A stretch of 9,418 nucleotides of DNA from assembly GCA_030039005.1 (NCBI GenBank), contig JASHQT010000668.1:1-9418 (forward strand), in the 5' to 3' direction. Numbering within the stretch: position 1 is the first letter of the stretch; every line of letters starts with the position of its first letter. Positions 1 through 6,650 of the stretch are shown one piece after another. A program made the translations under genes and the position numbers. The notes under the pieces are model-generated. The model was not told where the DNA came from, did not search any database, and was given only the letters and a program-made list of their open reading frames with translations. The stretch is from Bryobacteraceae bacterium. GTDB taxonomy: Bacteria > Acidobacteriota > Terriglobia > Bryobacterales > Bryobacteraceae.

Positions 1-47
1 ACGTGCGGGAACTCGACCGCTGGGTCGATCATGGACCGGCACAATGA
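1..47 (+). CDS. 3' end of an upstream gene, possibly a cytochrome c-type protein
   Basis: The third frame is open from the window edge to a TGA at 45-47 and reads VRELDRWVDHGPAQ. The stop overlaps the next gene's ATG by an ATGA junction, which in bacteria usually marks a translationally coupled operon. The ending (leucine/aspartate/arginine, then W-[IV]-D-x-G-x) resembles the closing helix of planctomycete/acidobacterial cytochrome c domains, where 'RWIDxGAP'-like tails are common. That resemblance is from memory and rests on 14 residues. The fragment is too short to name the protein. The call depends mainly on the open frame, the ATGA overlap and the tail motif. Confidence 0.45.
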   Translation, partial: VRELDRWVDHGPAQ

Positions 48-430
48 GGAAATCCGGCCTACCGATTCTTGCGGCGAGCGTGGCCCTGATCTTCCTGGCA
101 TCTCCGGCCGCCGCGCATCATGGATTCGCCGCCTTCGACACAACGAAGACAGTGACGCTGACAGGAACCGTAACCGATTTTCACTTCGTGAACCCGCATT
201 GCGTCATTGAATTCGACGTGAAGGATGACAAAGGCCGGGTGCAAAGCTGGATGGCGGAGATGACCAGTCCGGTGCATCTCATTCACAGAGGCTGGACCGA
301 GTCTACCGTCCAACCCGGCGAAGTCGTCACCATCACTGGCTATCGTGCGAAGAACGGCGCACCGTCGCTCTGGACGACCAGGATCGTCTTGAGCAACGGA
401 AAGGAATCAAATATCGACACATCCCAGTAG
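44..430 (+). CDS. DUF6152-family small secreted protein
   Basis: This 128-residue protein has a clear Sec signal peptide: M-R-K, a hydrophobic core at about residues 7-20, and an AAA cleavage motif at 22-24. The predicted mature chain starts HHGFAAFD. The rest is a small beta-rich domain with the family's usual blocks: V-T-L-T-G-T-V at about 37-43, FVNPHC at 48-53, a tryptophan-containing strand near 69, HRGW at 81-84, and PGEVVTITGY at 91-100. The strand pattern suggests an OB-like barrel (inference). The family has no established function. Histidines 25, 26, 47, 52, 78 and 81 are numerous for its size, so metal binding is possible. The ATG at 44 is preferred because it begins the signal peptide and forms ATGA with the upstream stop. 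No strong Shine-Dalgarno precedes it, consistent with translational coupling. It is convergent with the amine oxidase, 54 bp away. Confidence 0.85.
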   Translation: MRKSGLPILAASVALIFLASPAAAHHGFAAFDTTKTVTLTGTVTDFHFVNPHCVIEFDVKDDKGRVQSWMAEMTSPVHLIHRGWTESTVQPGEVVTITGYRAKNGAPSLWTTRIVLSNGKESNIDTSQ

Positions 431-484
431 TTCTCGCGTTGGAGAGCTCCGGGATTGGGGCCCCGCATCGCCTGATCCCTGGTC

Positions 485-2455
485 CTAATGGCAACAGTGA
501 TCCTTCGCCGGTGGAGGGGGCACGTCCATCGCCGGACTGCGCTCGAAAAATCCATCCGGTTTGAACATGAAACCGAGCATTGCTACCGGCATCACCGGCC
601 AGTCTTCCGGACGCGGCACGTGATTGTGGCCGAACACGTACCACAGCGAAAGCTCCGTATTGTCCACCGGCCGATTGGCCTGGGTCCACAGCGGCAGTCC
701 GTCGCCCGTAGGATGCTGGTTCGGATACTCGCCGGCCGCGTAGCGCTCCTTCGGACTGTATGGCGTCACCCACAGGTGATTCTGCGTGAACCCCGCGCGC
801 CGCATGATCGGAGCATCCGCCTGTGCGAACGCCGGGCAGTTCTCGCCCGGCACCAGCCGGTACCCCACGGATTGCCCGAGCCGGTTCATTTTGCCCGGAT
901 TGATCACGCGCCAGAACCGCGCGCTCGCCGAATTCACGCGGCGCTGGGCCTCTTTCTCCGTCCTGAACAGCGTCTCTTCGGCCATGATCGCGTTGCCATG
1001 CGGATTGCTCACGCTCGTCGGCAGGCCGACGCTGTTCACTTCCACCACCGAATTATGCGGCCCGTCCACGGTCGGCACCAATCGCGCGGCAAAAATATGC
1101 TGATGAAATGGCGCATTCAACTGCGGCGCAACTTCAACCCCGTACCGCGATTTTTCGCCGGGCGCGAGCGCCGTGGTGTTCATGATCCCGGTCAGCTTGA
1201 TCTCGCACTGAATGCATCCGTCCTGGTAGAAATACCAGTAGTATCCATACTCATAATTCCCGACGGTGGCAATGAAGGAAACCGACAGCCTCCGCGACCG
1301 CCGCACTTCCGATTGCCCGGTGCGCCAATCCGTGTGCTTCCACAAAATCCCGTAGTCTTCCTCATGCAGGCACACGGCGTTCTTCAGCGGCGTGACGTTA
1401 CCGTGGCTGTCCACCAGCGGAAAATCGAAGTAGTGAATCACACCCAGGCAATCACAACCCAGAGCGAGCGAATTCGCCAGCATCCCCAGGCCGTATTCGC
1501 CGATGTCGAAGGCGTTCTTGCGGTAATACTGCTCGCCCGGATCGCCGTAGGGCACCACCATCTCGCAAATCGACGCGCGATGCAGAACTGGCCGCTCCCG
1601 GCCCGCGTCGTTGTAGCTGATGGTGTGGAGCACCAGGCCTTCGCGCGAAGTGAATCCCACGCGAAACTTCCATTTCTGCCATTCCACCTGATTGCCGGTC
1701 ACCTGGAAGCTGACACCTTCGGGCTGCGCGATCTCCACTGGCTTGAGGTCCATGCGCACGTTCGGAATATATTCGCGCGCCCAATTTCCCGGCTCGGGCG
1801 GGATCGGCACGATCGGGTATTCCTCGATGCGCGTCACTTCCATCTTGTAAAGATCCACCACCGCCACCATGCTGTCGATGGGCCGCGCATAGCCGTTGTC
1901 GGCCGGCTCCGATCGCAAGAAGCACAGCGCTCTCAGCCTGCGCAGCCCCTTTTCATCGGACAACTCGGTGCCGTACATCCCGGCCGACCACGGGTCCACC
2001 ATCACCAGGTCCGCGCCGGTCACCCCGCGCTTGCGCAATGCTTCCAGGAACAACGGAGAACGCCGTACCGCCGCTTCGCACTCAGCGAACTCATCCAGCA
2101 GGACCGAAGGCTGCACGCCGCTCGGAAATTCCGTGACGGACGTAACCGCTTTAGCGTTCAGGTCCACCACTGCCTCGTACGCCGTGCGCTTGGCGCGATC
2201 CAGAAGGACAGCCAATGCGCGCCGCTCGAAGGGAGCGCCCGGCTTGTACTGCTCTATCAAGTTTTTCGCGGGCTCGATCAGGTTGATGGATGCAATTCGA
2301 ATGCTCGGGCCCAGGTATTTTTCACGCGTCAGGATCTGTACGGCTTCTTCTAGTTCGGCTGGGTACAACGGGTCGAGCGGGTGCCGGTAAGCGCTTGAAA
2401 TCGCGCCGCCGGAAATCGGGGAGCTGTCCTCGGTCACTTCAGTGGGGATGGCCAT
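485..2455 (-). CDS. Copper-containing primary-amine oxidase (topaquinone enzyme)
   Basis: The enzyme oxidises a primary amine with O2 and water to an aldehyde, ammonia and H2O2, using Cu(II) and topaquinone made from one of its own tyrosines (family knowledge). At 656 residues it is close to Arthrobacter globiformis phenylethylamine oxidase and, like it, lacks a signal peptide, so it should be cytosolic. The small N2 and N3 domains cover about 25-110 and 120-225; the catalytic domain covers about 245-645. Visible active-site residues are the topaquinone precursor Tyr401 in NYEY, catalytic base Asp317 in FDIGEY, gate Tyr303 in VPYGDP, and copper ligands His451 and His453 (HQH) with His612 (HNHVPR). 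Nothing essential is missing. The C-terminus ends in HCCH. The ATG has AAAGG seven bases upstream. The gene is divergent from an amine-type permease, which suggests the substrate is imported. Specificity (aromatic amine, histamine or other) cannot be read from sequence. Confidence 0.96.
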   Translation of the reverse strand: MAIPTEVTEDSSPISGGAISSAYRHPLDPLYPAELEEAVQILTREKYLGPSIRIASINLIEPAKNLIEQYKPGAPFERRALAVLLDRAKRTAYEAVVDLNAKAVTSVTEFPSGVQPSVLLDEFAECEAAVRRSPLFLEALRKRGVTGADLVMVDPWSAGMYGTELSDEKGLRRLRALCFLRSEPADNGYARPIDSMVAVVDLYKMEVTRIEEYPIVPIPPEPGNWAREYIPNVRMDLKPVEIAQPEGVSFQVTGNQVEWQKWKFRVGFTSREGLVLHTISYNDAGRERPVLHRASICEMVVPYGDPGEQYYRKNAFDIGEYGLGMLANSLALGCDCLGVIHYFDFPLVDSHGNVTPLKNAVCLHEEDYGILWKHTDWRTGQSEVRRSRRLSVSFIATVGNYEYGYYWYFYQDGCIQCEIKLTGIMNTTALAPGEKSRYGVEVAPQLNAPFHQHIFAARLVPTVDGPHNSVVEVNSVGLPTSVSNPHGNAIMAEETLFRTEKEAQRRVNSASARFWRVINPGKMNRLGQSVGYRLVPGENCPAFAQADAPIMRRAGFTQNHLWVTPYSPKERYAAGEYPNQHPTGDGLPLWTQANRPVDNTELSLWYVFGHNHVPRPEDWPVMPVAMLGFMFKPDGFFERSPAMDVPPPPAKDHCCH

Positions 2456-2529
2456 GTCGCCGCCTTTCGTCCGGATGGGTTCCGCCGTGCCTCAGCAACG
2501 CAGCTGACGCCGGAGAATGGGCTTCAGTC

Positions 2530-2548
2530 CGATGCTAGTATAGGTGGA
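2530..2548. promoter_or_regulatory. Putative bidirectional promoter with a shared symmetric -10 element
   Basis: The 92-bp gap between oxidase and permease contains TAGTATA at 2536-2542. Read forward, TAGTAT is preceded by TGC, giving an extended -10 (TGnTAnnnT) for the permease with a predicted start near 2548. Read in reverse, TATACT is a 5/6 match to the -10 consensus for the oxidase, with a predicted start near 2530 and a leader of about 75 bases. The two predicted starts lie 18 bp apart, the spacing expected when both strands share one -10. No convincing -35 box was found on either strand. Confidence 0.4.
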
Positions 2549-4017
2549 TGGAACTTGGCAATACTTCGGCAAGGTTGGTAAACACTGCCGCCCCGTCCGC
2601 GCCAGAAGTTCCAGCAGCTAACTCCTATGGCCTGAAATCGGGGGCACTGTCGCCCGTCCAGACTCTGGCACAATCCGTCGCGATTATCGCACCTACCGGG
2701 GCACCGGTGATGACCGTCCCGCTCGTCTTCGGCCTGGCCGGACCAGGCTGCGCCATGGCGTTCCTGATCGCCACCGTTGCCGTACTCCTGGTGGGGCTGA
2801 ACATCAACCAATTCGCCCGCGCCTCGGCATCGCCCGGCTCACTGTACACCTACATCGCGGATCACATGCACCCGCGCTGGGGTGTGCTGGCCGGTTGGGC
2901 GCTCCTGATCGCTTACCTCGGCACCGCGGCGTCCGTGTCCGCCGGTGTCGCAAATTATGTGGACGTGATTCTGCGCGATGGGTTCGGCCTGCCGGGGTCA
3001 CCCTTCCTCGTCACTACTCTGGTCACCGGAATCTGTTGCTACCTGGCCTATCGCGACATCCAGATCTCTACCCGGCTGATGTTGTGGCTCCAAATCGTAT
3101 CGGTGGCTCTAATTTCTGTCTTAGTGATCGCCGTCATTGCCAAGCATGGTTGGCGACTCGATATGGAGCAGCTTGCGCTTCAAGGCGTCACGCCGGAGAA
3201 GCTGCGACTCGGACTGGTGCTCGCCATGTTCAGTCTGGTCGGATTTGAAAGCGCGACTTCGCTCGGGTCGGAAGCCCGAGACCCGCTCGTCAGCATCCCG
3301 CGCGCGGTGAAGTGGAGCGCAATTCTATCCGGCGCATTTTTCTTCCTCTGCGCCTACGCCGAAGTTTTGGCGTTTCGCGGCGAATCCCAGAGCCTGGCCC
3401 AAAACCCCGCGCCTCTGCATGTGCTCGCGCGCCAAATGGGCCTGCCACCATGGATAGGTCTACTCACCGATCTCGGAGCGGTGGTAACGTTTTTCGCCTG
3501 TTTTCTGGGTTGTATTACGGCAGCCGCTCGTGTGCTCTTTCTCATGGCCCGCCACGGCGCACTGCACTCCCTGCTGGGTGAAGCGCACGAACACAATCAA
3601 ACCCCCCATCGCGCCGTGCTGTGGTGTTCCCTGGCCGCCTTTGTTCCTGCCGCCGTCATGACGCTGCGCGGAATGAACCTCTTCGATATCTACGGACTCT
3701 TGGGAACCCTCTCCACTTTCGGCTTTGTGACGGCGTACATCCTGGTTTGCACGGCAGCACCGCTTTTCCTGCGTTCCCGAGGCCGGCTGACACCCCAGGC
3801 GGTTGGAATCTCGATCCTTGCGATCCTCGCCATGTGCGTCGCGCTGCTCGGCAATCTCTATCCGTTTCCGCAAGCTCCATATTCCTATCTGCCTTACCTA
3901 TATGCGGTTGTGTTGTTCGCGGGCTTCGCCTGGTCGATGATCTGGCGCGCTCGAGCGCCTTCCTTCGCCCCGGCAATAGAACCCGGTTTGACTGAAGTTC
4001 CCAATGAAGCCGAATGA
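2548..4017 (+). CDS. APC-superfamily amino acid/amine permease
   Basis: This 489-residue integral membrane protein probably has 12 transmembrane helices (by eye, about 37-62, 66-88, 112-140, 152-169, 175-198, 218-238, 256-275, 300-325, 356-374, 378-402, 417-435 and 448-466). It belongs to the amino acid-polyamine-organocation group (COG0531-like). Supporting motifs are the helix-2/3 loop SPGSLYTYI at about 95-103 and GWALL at 116-120. Helix 6 carries the signature G232-F233-E234 followed by E242-x-R-x-P246 and IPRA at 250-253. Length and topology are normal for the family. Substrates of such carriers are amino acids or amines taken up with a cation. The divergent amine oxidase makes a primary amine the best guess, but sequence alone cannot separate this from amino acid uptake. 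The ATG at 2548 has GGTGG touching it, too close for a normal ribosome site. The gene may be translated from a leaderless message. Confidence 0.92.
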   Translation: MELGNTSARLVNTAAPSAPEVPAANSYGLKSGALSPVQTLAQSVAIIAPTGAPVMTVPLVFGLAGPGCAMAFLIATVAVLLVGLNINQFARASASPGSLYTYIADHMHPRWGVLAGWALLIAYLGTAASVSAGVANYVDVILRDGFGLPGSPFLVTTLVTGICCYLAYRDIQISTRLMLWLQIVSVALISVLVIAVIAKHGWRLDMEQLALQGVTPEKLRLGLVLAMFSLVGFESATSLGSEARDPLVSIPRAVKWSAILSGAFFFLCAYAEVLAFRGESQSLAQNPAPLHVLARQMGLPPWIGLLTDLGAVVTFFACFLGCITAAARVLFLMARHGALHSLLGEAHEHNQTPHRAVLWCSLAAFVPAAVMTLRGMNLFDIYGLLGTLSTFGFVTAYILVCTAAPLFLRSRGRLTPQAVGISILAILAMCVALLGNLYPFPQAPYSYLPYLYAVVLFAGFAWSMIWRARAPSFAPAIEPGLTEVPNEAE

Positions 4018-4041
4018 TCGTACTCGCCGTAGGTTTAGGAG

Positions 4042-4055
4042 CCGCAGTTTTGCGG
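4042..4055. terminator. Weak hairpin between convergent genes
   Basis: CCGCA and TGCGG flank a four-base GTTT loop in the 76-bp space between the permease stop and the stop of the minus-strand coiled-coil gene. It is the only compact GC stem here and could slow polymerase from either side. Neither strand has a U-tract after it, so it is not a canonical intrinsic terminator. Confidence 0.22.
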
Positions 4056-4093
4056 AGGTTCAGCACACTCACTAGATTGTCAATCGGGGCGAT

Positions 4094-4759
4094 CTATTGC
4101 CCTCCGTCCCCGCTGCCGGCTTCCTGCTTCTTCTTGTTCCGGCTGAAAGGGTTCCAACGGCTCCAGAATCCTTTCTTTGGCGGCGGAGCGGATGTCGCCT
4201 CCGCATCGTTCGCCGAAATCAGTTGGGCCACGGGGCCGGCCGGAGCATCCGCCGGGACCAGGCTCGAAACGCGAAGCGCGGCGCCAGCATCCAGGGCGCC
4301 GGGTTTCGGAGACTGCACGGGGATGGGATGGCTTGTCTTGGCGTCGGCCTCGGCTCTGACATCGGCCCTCAAATCGGAAATCGCGGTAATCATTTCCTGG
4401 TGCCTTTGCTCGACAATTCTTCCCAGCTCGGCGCATCTCCGGTTGGCAATCAAGGCGGCTTCCTGAATCTGGTCCTGACTCTTCTGGAGCAGCACCGTCA
4501 GATCATGGATCCGCAACAGGTCGTGCTGCAACGTCGCCGATTGTGCATCGCGCAACTCTGCGATTTGGCTCTGCGTCTGCGCACGGAGCTGGACAAGGTC
4601 CTGTTCCAGCCGGCCAGCCCGGCGGTCCTGCCTGACGTTTGCACCCAGCAAGATTACCAGTCCCACGGACAACAAAACGAGGGTCAGCGTATGGGGGGCA
4701 ATTGGCGGAATATGAATGGCTGGTTTCGATTTTCGATCGGGCATGCTGTGATCCGGCAT
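4094..4759 (-). CDS. Single-pass membrane protein with periplasmic coiled coil, unknown function
   Basis: I do not recognise a family. From the chosen start the protein has 221 residues: a short polar N-terminus, one hydrophobic helix at about 23-41, and then a glutamine/arginine/leucine-rich segment at about 45-140 that looks like a long coiled coil. A proline/alanine-rich linker runs at about 143-195, followed by a basic aromatic tail (KKGFWSRWNPFSRNKKK) at about 195-211. The ATG at 4757-4759 is preferred because GGGAGG lies four bases upstream (4764-4769). An upstream GTG at 4811-4813 would extend the protein to 239 residues, but its purine run directly abuts the codon. An N-in topology would put the coiled coil outside the cytoplasm. 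The gene is divergent from the ankyrin operon, 184 bp away, and convergent with the permease. There is one cysteine (109). A scaffold or envelope role is possible but unproven. Confidence 0.7.
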   Translation of the reverse strand: MPDHSMPDRKSKPAIHIPPIAPHTLTLVLLSVGLVILLGANVRQDRRAGRLEQDLVQLRAQTQSQIAELRDAQSATLQHDLLRIHDLTVLLQKSQDQIQEAALIANRRCAELGRIVEQRHQEMITAISDLRADVRAEADAKTSHPIPVQSPKPGALDAGAALRVSSLVPADAPAGPVAQLISANDAEATSAPPPKKGFWSRWNPFSRNKKKQEAGSGDGGQ

Positions 4760-4763
4760 GATT

Positions 4764-4769
4764 CCTCCC
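4764..4769 (-). promoter_or_regulatory. Ribosome binding site that sets the coiled-coil gene start
   Basis: On the minus strand GGGAGG is followed by AATC and the ATG at 4757-4759. This is the best Shine-Dalgarno near the gene and argues against the longer GTG start at 4813. Confidence 0.6.
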
Positions 4770-4827
4770 ATTCGTGCAGACTGTGGACGCCCGGCTATAC
4801 GTTCCGTTGCCACTCCTCGAGGTCACG

Positions 4828-4842
4828 CGGTACTAATAGGCC
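4828..4842 (+). other. 15-base match to the conserved 3' end of 23S rRNA
   Basis: CGGTACTAATAGGCC matches, from memory, the strongly conserved segment near the 3' end of bacterial 23S rRNA. The flanks (GAGGTCACG before, ATCGATACC after) do not extend the similarity convincingly, and no 5S gene follows. It lies between the divergent coiled-coil and ankyrin genes. It may be a degenerate rRNA remnant or coincidence. Confidence 0.2.
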
Positions 4843-4890
4843 ATCGATACCAACTCCGATTTGCGTTGAAAGGGAGAACTGGGCCTTGCG

Positions 4891-4919
4891 TTGCATGCCG
4901 CGACGATATATCTTATGTT
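4891..4919 (+). promoter_or_regulatory. Candidate promoter for the ankyrin-DUF1592-DUF1552 operon
   Basis: TTGCAT (4891-4896) and TATGTT (4914-4919) are separated by 17 bp. An overlapping alternative is TTGCGT (4886-4891) with TATCTT (4909-4914), also 17 bp apart. Both are imperfect, with 3/6 to 4/6 matches per box. The stretch GATATATCTTATG is the most AT-rich part of the gap and sits 25-37 bp before the start codon, where a promoter is expected. Confidence 0.3.
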
Positions 4920-4931
4920 CCAAGCGCATAC

Positions 4932-4936
4932 GGAGG
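4932..4936 (+). promoter_or_regulatory. Ribosome binding site that sets the ankyrin gene start
   Basis: GGAGG stands seven bases before the ATG at 4944. This and the signal peptide beginning at that ATG exclude the longer in-frame start at 4758. Confidence 0.75.
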
Positions 4937-4943
4937 CGTCGTG

Positions 4944-6650
4944 ATGCGATTGGCAACAAGGGCTTGTGCAAGGCCGCTGCGGTGGTTATCGCTGCCGCTC
5001 ATGCTGGGGTTGGCGTTGGTCCGGCCCAATGCTTTTCTGCACGCAGCTTCTAACACGGCTGCCGTGTCAGAGGCCGCCAGGGCCGATGATCTGCCCGCGG
5101 TTCAGAAGTTGATCAAGGAACATGCGGACGTGAATGCGCCCGCCAATGACGGTTCCACGGCGCTGCTATGGGCGGCCTACCACTCGGACGCAGACATGAC
5201 GAAGGCGCTGCTCGCGGCGGGAGCCTGGGTGGACACGCCAAACCATTACGGCGTGACGCCGCTTCTGCAGGCCAGCCGCGACGGCGACGTCGAGTTGATG
5301 GCTGCGTTGCTCGAGGCCGGAGCGAACCCCACGCGTTGGCATCCCGAAGGCGAAACGCCCCTGATGGCGGCGGCGCGCACAGGCCGCGTGGACGCCGTCA
5401 AGTTACTGCTTTCGCATGGCTCGTTCGTCAACGCCGCGGACCCGTATCAGGAAGAGACCGCGCTCATGTGGGCTGCCGCGGAGGGCCACGTGGAGGTTGT
5501 AAAGACGCTGCTGGCCGCCGGGGCGGATCCCAACCTCAAGGCGCACGTCTCAACCATTACGGAGCGCAAGGACGCGGATCACCCATCCGGCGGCTTTACG
5601 GCACTGATGTTCGCCGTTCGCAACGGACACACGGATGTTGCCGAAGCGCTGATCAAGGGCGGCGCCGATCCGAAGCTGACCAACGCCGATGGCGCGAGCG
5701 CGACCATCGTCGCCATTGTTAATGACCGCTTCGATCTAGCCAAGGAGTTGCTCGACCTGGGTGCCGACCCCAATGACGGATCTCTGTATTTCGCCGTCGA
5801 CATGCACGACGCGACCATCGACATGCGCGCGCACGACGGGTCGCGGCTGCAACCCAACCATCCGAATCAGCTAACGGCCTTGGGTCTGGTGAAGGTGCTC
5901 CTCGACCTGGGCGCGGACGTCAATAAGCCGTTTGTCGGCGCCCTCCATTCGACGACGCTGTGCTGCGGCGCGTCCATCAACAGCTCGCCATTTTACCGTG
6001 CTGCCACGGCGGCCGACATCGAGGTCCTGAAGCTGCTACTGGCCAAAGGCGCGCAGATCGAGTGGACCCCGAGCGAGGTCAAGCCCAAAGACGGCAAACC
6101 TGCCGCTGGTGGCCGCCCGAATCCGAATGCCGGCCGGACTCCCCTAATGGCCGCCATAAAAGGTGGCCAAGGCGCACCGATCGCGGGCGGACCCGGTTTC
6201 ACTCGCATTGGCCCGCCGCAGTTCCGCGAGCCCGGCAGCCGCGATCCTCTAGAGGCGCTCAACCTGCTCCTTGCCGCGGGGGCCAATCCGAACGCCAAGG
6301 CGGCCGATGGTTCGACGCCTCTCCATCAGGCCGTGCAGGAGGAGCAAGTGCCGATGATTCGTGCGCTCGCAGCCGCCGGTGGAAAGCTGGACGCCGTTAA
6401 CAAGGACAATCTGACGCCCCTGCTGCTGGCCGAACAGCCTAAGAAACCGGACCCCCTCGACATGGGCGATCGGGACGTGTATAAACGGCCGCACAATTCG
6501 AAAGAGGAGGTCGTTGCCGCCCTGCGGGAGCTGATGCATCTTGGTCCCAACGATCCGGCGCCCCAGCCGCCGCCTCCGGCCGACAAGAAAGTTGATGAGA
6601 AGGACAAGAAAGACACTCCTAAAGCGACGGCGGTGACAAGCGCTCCATGA
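4944..6650 (+). CDS. Exported ankyrin-repeat protein
   Basis: The 568-residue protein starts with an arginine-rich n-region and hydrophobic core (about residues 11-28), with possible cleavage near FLHA at 31-34, so it is probably exported. An ankyrin array of about nine or ten units follows, beginning near 39, 69, 102, 135, 169, 215, 249, 312, 349, 397 and 455. The typical blocks are G-x-T-P/A-L-x-x-A at each unit start and LL-x-x-GADPN at each unit end. The array is spaced out by a non-canonical stretch at about 280-310, a cysteine pair at 340-341, and a proline/glycine-rich insert at about 374-432. The C-terminus (about 538-562) is a proline- and lysine/aspartate-rich tail. Ankyrin repeats bind protein partners; the likely partners are products of the two genes downstream. 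Its TGA overlaps the next ATG by four bases, so translation is probably coupled. Confidence 0.9.
   Translation: MRLATRACARPLRWLSLPLMLGLALVRPNAFLHAASNTAAVSEAARADDLPAVQKLIKEHADVNAPANDGSTALLWAAYHSDADMTKALLAAGAWVDTPNHYGVTPLLQASRDGDVELMAALLEAGANPTRWHPEGETPLMAAARTGRVDAVKLLLSHGSFVNAADPYQEETALMWAAAEGHVEVVKTLLAAGADPNLKAHVSTITERKDADHPSGGFTALMFAVRNGHTDVAEALIKGGADPKLTNADGASATIVAIVNDRFDLAKELLDLGADPNDGSLYFAVDMHDATIDMRAHDGSRLQPNHPNQLTALGLVKVLLDLGADVNKPFVGALHSTTLCCGASINSSPFYRAATAADIEVLKLLLAKGAQIEWTPSEVKPKDGKPAAGGRPNPNAGRTPLMAAIKGGQGAPIAGGPGFTRIGPPQFREPGSRDPLEALNLLLAAGANPNAKAADGSTPLHQAVQEEQVPMIRALAAAGGKLDAVNKDNLTPLLLAEQPKKPDPLDMGDRDVYKRPHNSKEEVVAALRELMHLGPNDPAPQPPPPADKKVDEKDKKDTPKATAVTSAP

Noticed and set aside
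441..479. Inverted repeats (GGAGAGCTCC, GGGGCCCC, GGGAT...ATCCC) between the convergent DUF6152 and oxidase genes
   Set aside because: Stems are short or the loop is long, and no U-tract follows on either strand, so I do not call a terminator.
488..2353. 621-codon plus-strand reading frame opposite the amine oxidase
   Set aside because: It is rich in His, Arg and Pro with no recognisable domain, and lies wholly antisense to a gene with every catalytic motif intact. Long antisense frames are expected in GC-rich codon usage.
4014..4466. Plus-strand frame starting in an ATGA overlap with the permease stop
   Set aside because: It lies mostly antisense to the coiled-coil gene, which has a better ribosome site and a coherent helix, coiled coil and tail. 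The translated frame shows no domain pattern.
4758..4943. 62-residue N-terminal extension of the ankyrin protein
   Set aside because: The signal peptide begins at the ATG at 4944, which has GGAGG seven bases before it. The extension would bury the signal and cross the promoter region.
4097..5053. 318-codon plus-strand frame across the coiled-coil gene and the ankyrin gene start
   Set aside because: It overlaps both genes, ends inside the ankyrin signal-peptide region in another frame, and has no recognisable composition or motif.
5127..6420. Periodic GC-rich similarity suggesting tandem DNA repeats
   Set aside because: The periodicity comes from divergent ankyrin units of about 33 codons; the DNA copies are not alike enough to be a recent tandem repeat.
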